A stretch of DNA of 64,000 nt from Tetraselmis striata (Eukaryota; Chlorophyta; Chlorodendrophyceae; Chlorodendrales; Chlorodendraceae), in contig VCJN01002175.1 of assembly GCA_006384855.1 (NCBI GenBank), positions 1 to 64,000 on the forward strand. Direction: 5' to 3'. Every line of letters begins with the position of its first letter. Positions within the stretch are counted from its first letter, which is position 1. Under the pieces are notes generated by a model that saw nothing but the letters and a program-made list of their open reading frames with translations, was not told the DNA's origin and searched no databases. Below, in pieces: positions 25,701 through 38,911 of the stretch. The position numbers and the translations under genes are program-made.

Positions 25701-28700
25701 CCAGAGCTCAAATGCAGACAGAACTGCAGCGGACCTATAGTGAATGCTCTTATAGGTGGCATCCAAGCCCGATTCGAGGCTGATAATGAGGGGTCTTTTA
25801 GATGCGTCGGCACCCCTAGGTCATTGACAACAACTTCCAGCTGGGGAGATGCACAATGTGTGCGCTGATGAATCGTTGTTCCGGGGTATCCTTCCGCGGT
25901 TGTCCCCAGTGCTGCGCTTGGCCCCTGTGCTGTGGAGGTTCTCGTGAGGTAGTTGTGGAACGAAGAAGCAGCGGGTTGACATTAAGATTTGGTCCCTGGG
26001 CATCCCGTGGGCACCGGCCGACTGGGATACTTACGTGCTTGTGGCGTAATGTTTTCTGCGGCGGGGTCGTATGCGCAGGTGGCCAAGGTGGTGGCGCCCA
26101 AGCGGGCGAGCCTGGAGATTGCGCAGGCGGAGTACGACGAAGTGATGAAGGAGCTGGGCGCCAAAGAGGCGGACCTGAAGGACGTGATGCAGAAGCTGGC
26201 GACGATGGAGGCGCAGCTGGAGCGCAGCACCGCGGAGAAGACGCGGCTGGAGGGGGAGGTGGAGCTGTGCACACAGAAGCTGGATCGCGCGGAGAAGCTG
26301 ATCGGCGGGCTGGGCGGCGAGAAGGTCCGCTGGACGGAGGCGGCGGCGCGCCTGGGCGTGCAGTACACCAACTTGACCGGTGATATGCTCATCAGCGCGG
26401 GCCTCATCTCGTACCTGGGCGCCTTCACCATGGTGTACCGCGATCGCATAGTGGGGAAGTGGGTGGAGCTGTGCAAGGAGAAGGGCATCCCCTCCTCCAA
26501 GATCTTCAGCCTGCAGGACGCGCTGGGCGAGCCAGTCAAGATCCGGGAGTGGGCCATCCACGGGCTGCCCAACGACAGCTTCTCCATCGACAACGGCATC
26601 ATGATTGCCAACGCGCGGCGCTGGCCGCTCATGATCGACCCGCAGGGGCAGGCCAACAAGTGGGTTAAGTCAATGGAGAAGGAGAAGGACCTGCGCGTCA
26701 TCAAGCTCACCGATGGCGACTACCTGCGCACGCTGGAGAACGCGGTGCAGTTCGGCATCCCCGTGCTGCTGGAGAACGTGGGCGAGGAGCTGGACCCCAG
26801 CCTGGAGCCGCTGCTGCTGAAGCAGATCTTCAAGCAGGGCGGCGTCAATTACATCCGCATGGGTGACGCGACCGTGGAGTTCAGCGACGCGTTCCGCTTC
26901 TACATCACCACCACGCTGCGCAACCCGCACTACCTCCCCGAGACGGCGGTCAAGGTGACGCTGCTCAACTTCATGATCACGCAGGAGGGGCTGAGCGACC
27001 AGTTGCTGGGGGTGGTGGTGGCAGAGGAGCGGCCGGACCTGGAGAGCCAGCGGCAGAAGCTGGTTGTGGAGAGCGCGGAGAACAAGCGCAAGCTGAAGGA
27101 GATTGAGGACCGCATCCTGCACGTCCTCTCCGCCAGCCAGGGCAACATCCTGGAGGACGCCACCGCCATCCAGATCCTTAGCGAGGCCAAGGTGGTGAGC
27201 AACGAGATCCAGGAGAAGGAGATTGTGGCGGAGCAGACGCGGAAGGAGATCGATGCCGCGCGCGTGGGGTACCGCCCCTGCGGCGCCTACAACGCCGTGC
27301 TCTTCTTCTGCGTGCGCGACATGGCAGGCGTCGACCCCATGTACCAGTACTCGCTCGGCTGGTTCATCAGCCTCTTTGTGCGCGCCATCCAGAGCAGCCC
27401 CAAGACAGACGACCTGCAGGTGCGGCACCCCCCCCCTGCCGCCAACACATTTGGTTGCTGCATTCCAATTGGGTTCCGCTGGACCGAGCGGGGCTGATGG
27501 GCCGCCTACTATCCGGGCTGTGCGTACATGCATTTGGAGCTGGCTTATCAGCAACCTTCATGACGAAATTACGCCATCTTACGTTAGTCCCCTTTTGAGC
27601 GCATTGGGAGTGGCAAACTTGCGACAATTTGCATCATTGGCGCTGACAGTTCACTCATCATTGGCTCATTTTGCGGTCACAGCATCTATATGTGGGTGTG
27701 CTGCGGTGCGTTGTAAAGCTGTACTTAAACTGTCATACATATTTGCATGCTTAAGCTGAGCTCCACTTTATGTCGGGAGGTGACGTGATCCCCAGCAGTT
27801 GCGCGAGCTCTGAGGGTCGCTTAATCAGGCTGGGCTTTATGTTGAGTTGAATATTGTTAGTTGCGGGTGCTTACGGACAGCCCTGCTTTCTGTCCCCGCA
27901 GGAGCGGCTGGGAAACATCAACAGCTTCTTCACGTACAGTCTTTATCAGAACATCTGCCGCTCGCTGTTTGAGAAGGACAAGCTGCTGTTCTCCTTCCTG
28001 CTGGACGCGCGCATCCTGATGAGCGAGGGCAAGCTGGACGCGAAGGAGTACAGCTTCCTGCTGACGGGCGGCGTCGGCGTGCCGGAGAAGGACATGCCGC
28101 TGCCGGCGGACTGGATTGAGCAGCGCGCCTGGGGCGAGCTGTGCCGCCTGTCCAATGTCAGCGCCGAGCTGGACAAGCTGCCGGAGGACATTACGGGCAA
28201 CCAGCCTGACTGGAAGAAGATATTCGACAGCGTGGAGCCGCATCGCGAGGAGCTGCCCTCCGGCTGGCAGGACAAGGCCTCGCACTTCCAGCGCGTCATG
28301 CTGCTGCGCTGCCTGCGCCCCGACAAGGTGCGCCCCGGCCCTGGCGCCATCCCCCCCCCCCCCCCCCCCCCTACCTTGTGTCCACCTCTGACTTGGAGGC
28401 GTCGCCCTTTACTATATAATCAAGGAAAATCGTAGAATGACAGCAACCCTTTATTAGTACAGAACATAGGACTACAAATACCAAAAGTGTATTGGGTCAA
28501 GTTCCCCCCCTCGGGTTATATACACCGCGAAACAAGGGGTGTACGGGTGCCGGCAGCTTATGAGCACATTGCAAATAAGAACCTGCTCTACCTGCCCGAG
28601 GTGAAATGCGGACGGCGCCATGGCGGTACTATGGCAAATGTTCTTATAGCAGGTTGCAAACAAGCTCCAATATGAGGCTTGTGTTGTAAGAGTTATTATC

Positions 28701-31202
28701 GGTGCGACGGCGCCCGAAGGTTAATGGTGCATTATTTGTCTTCCAGCAGGCGAAAATATTGGCGAGACAAGAAAGTGCCAACGAGGAAATATAGACATTA
28801 CAATCATACGTTGCAACCATATATAGATCTTTAATAATAGCGCCCGGGTGGATACCTCCGCCCTCTGCCCGACGTACCAGCCACTCAGCCCATCTCAATT
28901 GTGACACCCCCCCCCCCCCCCCCCCCACTTCCCCCTTCCCCCTCCTCCTCTTGTCTGTTCGGCAGGTGGTGCCAGCCATCCAGGACTTTGTGGCCGCCAC
29001 GCTAGGGCAGAAGTTTGTGGAGCCGCCGCCGTTTGATCTGGAGGGAAGCTACAACGAGTCCTCCGTCACAGCACCGCTGCTGTTTGTGCTGTCCCCCGGT
29101 AGCGACCCCACCGCGGCGCTGCTCAAGTTTGCCGAGGACCGCGGCTTTGGCTCCAAGGTGCGCCTTGCACCCCGCGGCTGCCCCTCTGCCCCGGCCGCAG
29201 TCTGCCCGCGGGTGAGCCACCGCCGCGTGGCACGGGCACCGGCGCTGAACGCGGCGCCTTTCCGCTCGCCGGCCCCAGGTGTCAGTCATCTCGATGGGGC
29301 AGGGACAGGGGCCCAAGGCGGGCGCCATGATCGAGGACGCAATCAAGAACGGCACGTGGGCGCTGCTGCAGAACTGCCACCTCGCGGCCAGCTGGATGCC
29401 CACTCTAGAGAAGATCGTGGAAAGTATCAAGCCTGATACCACGGACCCCGACTTCCGGCTCTGGCTCACCAGCATGCCCTCGCCGCACTTCCCGGTCACC
29501 ATCCTGCAGAACGGCGTCAAGATGACCAACGAGCCGCCCGCGGGCGTGCGCGCCAACCTCAAGCGCTCCTTCCTGCTCGACCCCATCTCGGACACCGAGT
29601 TTTTCGGCCAGTCCAACAAGCCCAAGGTCTTCAAGCAGCTGCTCTTCGGCCTCTGCTTTGTGCACGCCTTTGTGCAGGTGCGCCGGCAGCGGTCGCATCC
29701 TCCTGCCGCGCAGTTGCGCCGCTGCCACAAACAGCTACGTTCTCCACACATCTAAGCCTATTAGGCGGCGTCTCTCTATCATTGCTGACGGCGACCCGGA
29801 TAGCCGTTTATTGAAGGGCAGCACGTGCATGCACGCGCTGCTAACTTGTGCTTATCCTGCTACTCAAATACAGCTCATATATAAGTTATGCACACCATGT
29901 CGCGTCACGTCATATCCGCGCGCTGTTTATCATGCTGTACCGCGTGTAGCAGCGCTGATGCTGTACAAGTGCCGGCGCTTTTCTTTGACCCCTTCTCATA
30001 AGCCTCAGATGGGGCTCACATGCTGCCCGCCTATCAGAACATTTGGTATAGTTCCGCTACTCTTGCGTCTGCATTTGATCTCTGGCGAGGAGGGCAGGGT
30101 CTCTTTTGCGGTGTTCTTAGAACCGGGCCGGCACCCGTGTATGAAATGTGTTCAATAAAGGTTGCAGGCAATCCCAATCAGAGGCTTATGTTGAGGGTGC
30201 TTAAAGGTTCGTCGGCACCGGCAGTAAATCGGAGTGCTGCCTAGACTACTATGGCAAATTGCGGCATGTCATTTTGTGTGTTTGTAACATTGCCATGTGT
30301 CTTTTGTCCGCCTGCCCCTTTGGCGCCCTGTCCAGGAGCGGCGCAAGTTCGGCCCCATCGGCTGGAACATCCCCTACGGCTTTGACGACGGCGACCTGCG
30401 CATCAGCGTGCGCCAGCTGCGCATGTATGTGGACGAGAACGATGACGTCCCCTTTGCCGCGCTCAAGTACGCCATCGGCGAGTGCAACTACGGCGGCCGC
30501 GTCACAGACGACAAGGACCGCCGGCTGCTCAACACGCTGCTGGACTGTATCTACTGCCCCGACGTGATGCAAGAGAAGTTCAAGCTGTCGGCCTCAGGAA
30601 CCTACTACGTCCCCGAGGAGGGCGACACCATCGCGCACTACATTGACTACATCAACACGCTGCCCATCCTGCCGATGCCGGAGGTGTAACACCCTTACCG
30701 TCTTGCCCAAGCACTGAGGGAATGGCCGCAACTTGGAGCACGTCCCCTTGGCCCCTAGCAGCAGCGCTGATCCTCGCTCCCCGCCTCTCCCATGCATGCA
30801 ATTCGTTCCGCAGGTATTTGGGCTGCACGAGAACGCGGACATCGCAAAGGACCAGCGGAGCACGCTGCTGATGTTCGAGACGCTGCTGCTGGCGGGCGGC
30901 TCGGGCGGCGGCGGCGGTGGCGGCGGCGAGGAGGAGCTGGTGGATGGGCTGGTTAAGGACGTCCTGAGCCGCATGCCGGCCAACTTCGACATCGAGAAGG
31001 CGCAGCTCAAGTACCCGGTGCTCTACGAAGAAAGCATGAATCAGGTGCGGCCCGCTGATGCTGGATCATTCTCACTATAAAGATAGTGTGAAGGGGCCAG
31101 TAGCGACCATGAACGCTCGTATGCCCATCAACGCCCCGGTGCCGTGGCGGCTAGTTACCACCACAACCACGTGTTTGATCGCGGTATATTATCGTTTTAG
31201 CG

Positions 31203-31235
<33 letters not shown>

Positions 31236-32749
31236 GTGTGCGCAGAGAGAAACTGTATTTCTCTTTCAAAGGCGTATCAAAATCCACCACACATACCGCG
31301 CGGATCTTTGCCGTTGTCGTTGGCGCAAAACAATTCATTCTTTTTCCGACCCGCGAACCCAATCAATACAGTACAGATAGTAGTGTGACATCATCCGCTG
31401 ACCGGGGACGCTGCCTCGCTGACGCCGACACCGTCTCTGCCGCCGCTGCGCAGGTGTTGTGCCAGGAGATGCTGCGCTACAATCGGCTCATCACCATCAT
31501 CCGCGACAGCCTGGTCAACCTCGAGAAGGCCATTGCGGGCCTGCAGGTGATGAGCGGCGAGCTGGAGAAGGTGTTCCGCAGCATGGCGGTCGGGCAGGTG
31601 CCCGACCTGTGGAAGGACAAGTCCTTCCCTTCGCTAAAGCCGCTCGGCTCCTACGTCGAGGACCTCATCCAGCGCCTCAACATGCTCGAGGTGACCCCCC
31701 CGTCAGCCCCCTTGCTCTGCCAACGCCACAGCAGCCCCAGCGTTTGCTGGCGTGCCCTCCTGCTATAGGGGCTTCCGCCCTCAGAGCCTCGCGACTGCGC
31801 GTGTGCGCGGCTGACGTGCGCCTCTTTGCCGGGGTGCAAACAGGACTGGTACGAGAACGGGCAGCCGCCGACCTTCTGGCTCCCGGGCTTCTTCTTCACG
31901 CCCTCCTTCACCACCGCGGCGCTGCAGGTGCCCCCCCCCCCCCCCCCTCGAGCGCCCCGCTTTCTCCCCCCCTCCCCCCTCTTCCTGACTTGTCCTTGTC
32001 AGGCTATTCGCATGCAACTCGTGAGCTGCCTCGTGCGGCCCTCCCCACGCGCGCAGAACTACGCCCGCCATCACAAGCTAGCCATTGACGCGGTGGGCTA
32101 TGACTTTGAGATGATGGGCATTGACCACCAGGAGTACACCCAGGGCCCGGAGGTGCGGGCCGCCCCACCCCCTGGCTGCCTGCCTCTCCATCCGCCGCAG
32201 CAGGCCCATTCCACAATGTGCTGTGCCTGATGCGTTGAGGCAGCAGAGCGGTCCACACGCCGCCTGACGACCGTGCCCCGCTGCGCCAGGACGGGGTGTA
32301 CGTGTACGGCATGTTCCTGGACGGCTGTGCGTGGGACAAGAACGCCAAGCAGCTGTGCGAGTCCAAGCCCAAGGTGCTCTACGTGCCCGCGCCCGTGATC
32401 TACCTCAAGCCCAAGAAGGTGGAGGACTTTGGGGAGTTTCCGCACTACTCGTGCCCGGTCTACCGCACGCCGGAGCGCAAGGGGGTGCTCGCCACCACCG
32501 GCCACTCCACCAACTTGTGAGCGCCCCCCCCCCCCCCCCCCCCCCCGCTCCGAAACCACGCGTCGCCCCTTATGACCCCTTGGGACTTGGGCAGCGTTCA
32601 TTGCAACGGCTGACGATCCCGCCGGTTGTTCCCGCCTTCTCCTTGCCTTTTCCCCGCGCAGCTTGATGATGATCCGGATGCCGACGCAGCAGCCGCAGCA
32701 CCACTGGATCATGCGTGGCGTGTGCATGCTCTGCTCGCTCGACTTCTAA
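10731..32749 (+). CDS. Axonemal dynein heavy chain (inner-arm, single-headed type), 5' partial
   Basis: This is the ATP-driven motor of the ciliary axoneme. I infer 34 exons: 10731-11045, 11144-11317, 11628-12554, 12644-12883, 12994-13192, 13313-13474, 13613-14166, 14276-14482, 14604-15314, 16020-16367, 16474-16615, 16716-17320, 17632-18054, 18205-18482, 18639-18858, 19003-19293, 19432-19902, 20774-20954, 23058-23152, 23263-23667, 24000-24248, 24503-24886, 25052-25564, 26079-27419, 27902-28327, 28966-29157, 29279-29677, 30336-30683, 30814-31044, 31454-31690, 31844-31927, 32057-32152, 32290-32516, 32662-32749. They join in frame to 3,920 residues. The tail and linker are followed by P-loops of AAA1 ([10 protein letters not shown], about residue 1217; Walker B CFDEFNRI), AAA2 (GLPFSGKT, 1500), AAA3 (GPTGTGKS, 1870) and AAA4 (GLGGSGRQS, 2236). 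Next come the stalk coiled coils flanking a microtubule-binding domain (about 2480-2780), AAA5-AAA6 and the C-terminal domain ending [11 protein letters not shown]. Tail and C-terminus resemble the DNAH3/6/7/12 group rather than outer-arm chains; the exact orthologue is uncertain. The N-terminal start is missing, and the junction at 11317/11628 could hide one small exon. Confidence 0.96.
15315..16019 (+). other. Dynein intron with an inserted AT-rich block
   Basis: This 705-nt intron lies just before the AAA1 P-loop exon. It contains two similar ~36-nt segments (about 15377-15413 and 15736-15772, sharing TATT-x-GATGGAA-x-TTCAGCA). They flank a block with inverted words AAGGAATCC / GGATTCCTT near 15588-15652. 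The layout suggests an old insertion bounded by direct repeats. No coding capacity. Confidence 0.5.
20955..23057 (+). other. Longest dynein intron (2.1 kb), AT-rich
   Basis: This intron separates two short exons between AAA3 and AAA4. It is much more AT-rich than the exons and holds a run of 23 C (22277-22299), AT-rich tracts, and the 3'-end-like retroelement scrap at 22520-22577. No coding sequence that continues the dynein frame was found inside it. The flanking exons join in phase 1 to give a sensible dynein sequence. Confidence 0.7.
22520..22577 (-). mobile_element. Severely truncated retroelement 3' end in a dynein intron
   Basis: Positions 22520-22564 are identical to 42489-42533 (45 of 45 bases), and similarity continues weakly to about 22577. 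At 42.5 kb this sequence lies about 155 bases beyond the stop of a - strand retroelement ORF and is followed on the - strand by an A-rich tail. The same polarity and A-rich flank are seen here, consistent with a dead-on-arrival, 5'-truncated non-LTR insertion. Confidence 0.6.
25648..25816 (+). mobile_element. MITE copy 1 (dynein intron)
   Basis: About 169 bp, flanked by TA. The left end CGAGTGCCGGCGC and right end GCGTCGGCACCCC form terminal inverted repeats. The interior shares with the other copies the words TGAGAACAT, CTGCCAGAG-TCAAATGCAGAC, GCGGA-CTATAG and TTCGAGGCT-ATAATGAGGG. It sits in the intron 25565-26078. Confidence 0.8.
28544..28717 (+). mobile_element. MITE copy 2 (dynein intron)
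   Basis: About 174 bp in the intron 28328-28965. The left terminus is TA-CGGGTGCCGGCAGC; the right terminus GCGACGGCGCCCG is degraded. The interior carries CAAATAAGAACCTGCTCTACCTGCC and AATGTTCTTATAGCAGGTTGCA in pieces matching the family core, forward orientation. A C run lies on either side within the same intron. Confidence 0.75.
29966..30138 (-). mobile_element. MITE copy 3 (dynein intron, reverse orientation)
   Basis: About 173 bp in the intron 29678-30335, bounded by TA-CAAGTGCCGGCGC and GGCCGGCACCCG. The interior reads as the reverse complement of the other copies (ATAAGCCTCAGAT, TATAGTTCCGCTA, GCATTTGATCTCTGGC). A second, partial forward copy (about 30145-30225, ending GTCGGCACCG) lies immediately next to it. 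Confidence 0.75.
31205..31233. repeat. (CA)n microsatellite in a dynein intron
   Basis: About 14 uninterrupted CA dinucleotides within the intron 31045-31453. Confidence 0.95.
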
Positions 32750-35700
32750 GCAGTGGCTCGCAGTGCTCAGGGGGGAGGGCACCGCAGCGTGTCGAAATAA
32801 TCACCCCACCACGCGGTGGTGCATTGCTGGCAGTAATGGGCAGGGGGGGGGAGGGGCGGGGGGCACATCGCAGTTCTTGCGGCGCTGCATTGACCAGTGG
32901 AGCGCTGCAGCATAGCGCGACACAACCTGTCAAAAGGGGAGGGGGCTGAATTATTTTACTCACGGCCCACGTTTAATCCATGTAGTATTCATCCATATTA
33001 GTTCCAGGCAATGCGTTGCTGAGCCAGACAGTCGATCTGAAAACGGCGCCTGGACTGTTGAGGTTGGCACCGTGATGAAAAGCAGGGCGCATGACTGAGG
33101 AGCGGCCACGAGGCGCATCTTGAATAATTGCACATTCAAAACGGATGATCTTCCAAATGATGCAGGGAGTCTTTGAGCAGCGCAGTCTGGTCAGTCCGCA
33201 GTCTGCAGCCTGCTTGAGCCAGATAATTGTCATTTTTGCTATACACTACCTGCTGCTGTATCCAAGCCGTTTAGTCCTCTGGCTGGGTGGGTGCCCGCAA
33301 ATTTTATGCGAGTACGGTGATGGATATGGGATGCAGTATGTGTGGTTCCATATGGCTGAGGCCGTCAGGCTAAGAAATTAAAATTGATGCTGCTAGTATC
33401 CGCAACAAATCTGAGCGGCTGTGCGCGTATATGCATGTGTGAATGGGCTCGCTATAGAAAAGTGCATGCCGGTCAAACAAACAACAGCGCAAATGCCTAG
33501 TCATTGATGTCCTACTGTAGCAGTACGCGATATACCTTACTACACCCTTCCACATAAGTCCCGGGTCTCCTTTTCGCCAAATCTGCGTTAACGAATAGCT
33601 GGGCAGCAGAATGTTATAGGGTTTATGAATTGAAACCCTTGAATAACGCACATGTATTATCAGCCTTTACCATCATAGGATTTAATCAAAACCTGTGACC
33701 CGAACGACTACGCCACACGAGTGTTCATGGCGCCACATGGGGCGTTTCCATTTCCCACCCACAACACTGGGGTTGGTGGCCCAAACATGCCTCCGCGCAT
33801 GCATAGAACATGGCATCATGGGATGGGCATAGATGATTGAGGAAACATGTTAGCAAAAGGGGTAGGATGTTGTTGGGCGCGGTAGCGGAGCGATGGTACG
33901 TGCGAGCCACTGCATGGTGTGCGACGATACCATCGCAGCAACTGCGATGTTGCCCCAAAACCAGACACACAGATATTCGTAGCGTTGCAGGGATTGCTCA
34001 CAAAATTATAAAATAAATCTTATTGCATTCTAGTTTGCAAGGCGTAGGCGAGGGCGTGGGGTACATACGCGAGACGTACTTCGTACCCCACTTGTTCACT
34101 TTTATTTTGCGGGCGTCCGGGCACGTTTATTCGGGATACAGATGTTCCCTATCTCAACACGTAACGTTCATTGCAACATGTGCCCACATCATGGGCATGG
34201 TGAAACTTTATGGTACATACGTCTCAACACCCAAGACCCAGTGGCTTGACAATGTTGTGCTGGGTGTACTCGCACACGGACCACTCGTCATACTTTGCAC
34301 ATATAATTGGCCTTGAGAGGGCTGCATGCTACAGGCTACGGCTGACCCTATGCGGGTGCGTGCAGCTGGGCCGTAAGATAGCTGGGGCGTGTATTTGGAA
34401 GACTGCCAGGAAGCCAGGAATAAAGTTATCACAATTCAATTCAACATGGCACATGCCCCCCCCCTTGAGTGATGCGCACGGCCGCTATGCCCGATCCCCC
34501 TTTTCACATCAATATTTTCACCGGCATCAATCCATTACAGTGCACGTCATTCCAGTGCTCCCTCTGGCGTCGTCTATTGCCGTAGCGCGACACGATGGAA
34601 GGCATATGGAGCGCAACAACAAATCATTTGCCGCACTACGCCGAGACATGCGGCAGCACAATTAGCACGGGTAAAACCAAACATAAGTACAAAAGTGTAC
34701 GCATATACAATCTGCAGCCATCGTTGTTCGCCGCGCGTCGCAATGTCGTTATATATGCTGCCTACATAAAAATTCAAACTTCACACAACTTTCTTCCCCG
34801 CATTTAAAACCGCGCATGCCAACTGTCTCACGGCCTAATTATTACATGAACCTGGACATGCTTACATGTCCGACACGCTTACCCGGACACCGGCGCGCAA
34901 CAGTAGGTAATACACATAGCGACGACGGTTAGTTGCCCGCCTTGCGCACGAGATAATGCAAACATGTATATGCTGCCGGATTATATTGGGAGATATATTC
35001 CGCGACTGTCGTCAGAGCGCGGTGGATGGTCCGAGACCCGAAACCATAATCTGATATATAGATGGTTTCGGGTTTCGGGGCACCAAGAGGGTATATGGCC
35101 TGCAAAATTGCCATGCGGCCACGTCAGTCTCCTTTCAGGTACATGGCGGGTTGTTGTCCAACAGCAAGAACGACGCGCCATTATTGAAAGGTTTACTACT
35201 ACACTACACATATATCATATATATATGTTATATGTGTGTATGTATGATTAACCATCAGCAGCATCGATCGGAGAGCGCGCGCCTGATCCTGGAGTATACT
35301 ATTCCACACAAGTACACCGCTCAAGCCGCAGCAGCCGTCCAGCACCAGCAGCGGGTTTGACGGAGTGGTAGCGGTACGCGTAGCGACTACCCTGTAGCGG
35401 AAGTCGCACGGTCGCACCGGCGGGCGGCGGAACTCGTGTTGCGACTCTTGAGCGACAAACGGTACATAATCCTTATCACCTACTCGTTTCTCACCACGCC
35501 GGCCTGCCCCTGCCGCCGTGTCGCTGCGAGTAGGTCGCTACGGGCTACCTGCCTGGAGGACACAGTCCGGGTGCACGAGGCCGCGAGCTCGCAGTGTTCA
35601 TTCAGCCAACGCGCGGCTCCCGATGTGGTGACACCCTGAGGCCACAGGCCAAAAGCACCAATAACAAACGCAAGTATCTCCAAGGGCGAAAGCCTTGCCT

Positions 35701-35803
35701 GCCTGGACGCCGTTGGATCGCTGTGCGGTGCGACGAGTAGCCCCCCTCAGCACCCGCTGCCGCTGATCGATCTGCCCCCCGTATCGCGCGGCGCAGATCG
35801 CAC
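32750..35803. other. Gene-poor spacer between the dynein and bioF genes
   Basis: No supportable gene. The spacer is AT-richer than the flanking exons and contains short open frames on both strands without family resemblance. Repeat B copy 1 lies at about 34315-34440. The final 300 bases before the bioF start become GC-rich and presumably contain its promoter and 5' leader, but no defined promoter motif was recognised. Confidence 0.6.
34315..34440. repeat. Dispersed repeat B, copy 1
   Basis: This matches 41355-41470: both share GCATGCTACAGG, CGGCTGACC, GTGCAGC-GGGC-GTAAG, TTGGAAGACTG and GGAATA-AGTT in order. A third, weaker relative lies at about 45690-45840. Possibly a SINE-like or MITE-like family. 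Confidence 0.65.
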
Positions 35804-38800
35804 ATGGCCGGCGCGGCGAGCCCCTTGTCCGCCGCGCAGGAGGGCGGCGGCTGGGCGCGCTGGCTGTCGGGCGGTGTGGCGGAGCTATCGGCAGCGCGGC
35901 TGCAGCGGTTCCTGCACCCCGCCACCTTCCGCGCTGAGTCGGCCGTCAAGGTCCGATGCTGCGCGCGAAGGCTGGTTATCTAGGAACGGCAGGCGGTGGG
36001 CTGGCCGAGAGAGGAACGAGGGTTGGGGGCGCGCGGGGGGGGGGGGGGGGGGGGGGGGGGAGCTCACGCGGATGGTTCTGCAAACAGACATATAGGTTTT
36101 TATTACGACTGTTATTTTTTGGCTACACTACTCCACCCCTGGGATTGGCAACACTCCTCAAGCCCGCACCCTCTACAGACGGTATCCGTGCGCGGGCTCG
36201 TGCGTCAGGGCACCAGTAGTCCCGCACAGGCGATGCCCCGCTGCCTCCCCGCCGCCCTTCTGATGCTGCCAGGCACCGCAGGTGACGCTGGACGATGCCG
36301 CGTGGCGGGCGTGGCTAGCTGAGCTCGAGCAGCCGGAGCCGGAGGAGCAGCGCGGCGGTACCGCAGTGCGCCCCCCCCCCCCCCCCCCACCCTCCTCACT
36401 CTTCTCCCTCTCGCCTGCTCCGAGTGGAGCCGCATGCCTGGCGCCTCTTGCCCGCCCTCCACCCCCATGACCCGAACGCTTCAGTAGCGAGAAAGGGAGG
36501 GCACTTATAAACCAGCGCAGTACAGACACAAGCTTCTAATAGAGAAAGGTGGATGACGCGGTGCCTGATGATGTGGCTAGCAGCCTTGCTAAGTGGCGTG
36601 CTATAATGCTGAGGGGGATGCAGGTCTGTTGTGCGTCGACGTTGGCATGCGCCCGCTCCCAGAGCGCCGCGCTGATGGGCCTGCTGACGCCCCCTCCCCC
36701 CCCCCCCCCCCCATCCCTTTGCTCCCCCCATCCCGGTGCGAAGCAGCACCACCTTCGGCTGTTCAGCGCCAACGACTACCTCGGCCTGTCTACACACCCG
36801 GAGGTCCGCCAGGCAGCGAGCCAGGCGGCGGCGCAGGCCGGCATGGGCGTGCGCGCCTCGCCGCTGGTGGCGGGTGAGCGGCCAGCCCTGCTGGGGACGG
36901 GAGGCACACGGCGCACTGCCCGCGACATGCTGCAGGCTGGAGTGGCCCTCGCACAAGTGTGCCGCTCGATGACGCAGGAGCATGCGCTGTTGATGCCGTG
37001 GACGCCCTCATGCCCTCACTACCGCTCGCATGCCCCGCTGCTGCTGCAGGGTATAGCCAGGCGCATGCGGAGCTGGAGCGCGAGCTGGCGCGGCTGAAGG
37101 GCGCCGAGGACTGCCTCCTGTTCTCCTCGGGTGCGGCCGCGCAGCCCCCTTGCTCAGCCCCCGCCCCGGACCACCGGTGTCCCCTGCTTGCCCGGCCATG
37201 ACCGCCGAAGTGGTGGCCCCACCCCGCAGGCTTCTCCGCCAACCTGGCTGTGCTGGGCGCCCTCGCGCGCGACCCTGCGGTGGACGTCCTGAGCGACGAG
37301 CTCAACCACGCCTCCATCATCGACGGCGCCCGCCTCGCGGCGCGCGGTCGCATTCACACGTACCGCCACAACGACCTGCGCCACCTGGAAGCGCTGCTGC
37401 AGGTAGCGAGCAGGCCGCTGCAGAGCATGTATCCTTTCTGTAATCACGCTTTGGGTTCGCGGTGTCTCATCTTCTGATTTCTCCGCGAGGAGAGGAAACT
37501 GTGTATATCTTGATACCAGTTTATACATGTTTGTCTTAACCCAGGAGAAAACACCACAAATTCTACACGTGTGTTGCGACTGTAAAACAAACTCATTATT
37601 TTGTGACCCAGCGCCCCAATTCAGCGGAACGGTATAGCGCAGCTGCGCGCCACCCCCCCCCCCCCCCCCCCCCGGGGCAACTCTTCGGGAGCTGAGAATC
37701 CCCCTGCTCCGCTCGCCCTCTGCGCTGCAGAAGCTAAGGCGGCCGGGGCGCCGGCAGCTGGTCGTCACCGACAGCCTCTTCAGTATGGACGGCGACTTTG
37801 CTGACCTGAAGGCAAGCGCCCGGCCGCAGCCCCACTGTCCCCAGCCGCATCAATTAGCTGCCTCCCTGAACCCCCCTATTCTCTTTCTCCACCCCTTCCT
37901 TAACCCGCCCCCTCCCCACCCCCCCCCCCCCCCCGCCCCCCCACTGACCAGGACCCCCCCTCTCTGCGGCCGGCAGGGGCTGGCGGCGCTGCGGGGGCGG
38001 TACGGCTTCCTGCTGGCGCTGGACGAGGCGCATGCCACGCTGGTGTGCGGCCCCTCCGGCGGCGGGGCGGCTGAGGCGGCAGGCATCGAGGGAGCGGTGG
38101 ACCTGCACATCGGCACGCTCAGCAAGGCGGTCGGCTCACACGGCGGTTTTGTCGCCTGCAGTGCGCTCACCAAGGCCTGGCTGCTCAACCGCGGCCGCTC
38201 GTACGTGTACTCAACCGCGCTGCCGGCGCCCGTTGTGGCCGCCGCCACCGCCGCTATCCGCGTCGCGCGCAGGTAAGGGTGCCCGCGAAGCGGCATTGCT
38301 CCGCCTACAGCGTGCTGACCGCCGCGTCTGCGTGCTGGACGCCACAACAGCAGGAGTCATCTCCCAGGCAGCAGCCTGCAGGGTAAGGGTCGTCATTATC
38401 ATGGTACTTGGTATCGGAGGAGCGGTACCGACGGTCACAACTTCTCTACGGTGTGGACACATCATACAGCTGCATGCGCAACACCGGACTCTTATACCAG
38501 CACCGTTTCCGGCGTCCCTGTTGTTCGTGATGTGTTTCGACTTCGGGTTGATACGGATGAGGTAATGGGGATGCCGCGTCTCGCAGTTGGCATCAGGATG
38601 CTGTCTGCCCCGTTCCAAACCTGTGCATGCGGCATCCAGGGGCGGATGTATCGTCCTCTTGGGGCGTGACCCGTATGTTCCCTTGTGAGCTTTATTCCTA
38701 GTGGCACAGGGACGCAGGACCATACATCAAGGGGCGCATATGCTGACACCCAGAGAGCGAGAGTGACGGACAGAGTGAGCATCCAACGTCAGCGACCATC

Positions 38801-38879
38801 GCAAGGACAGTGCATATACAGATATGATTTGTATGGCGATCATCGCCGTGCTTATTTATTTGTTCATATTTAAAAAAAA

Positions 38880-38911
<32 letters not shown>

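Noticed and set aside
24434-27554. Long - strand open frames (up to 379 codons at 24434-25573 and 294 codons at 26670-27554)
   Set aside because: Antisense shadows of the dynein stalk and AAA exons; their composition is low-complexity His/Leu/Val-rich.
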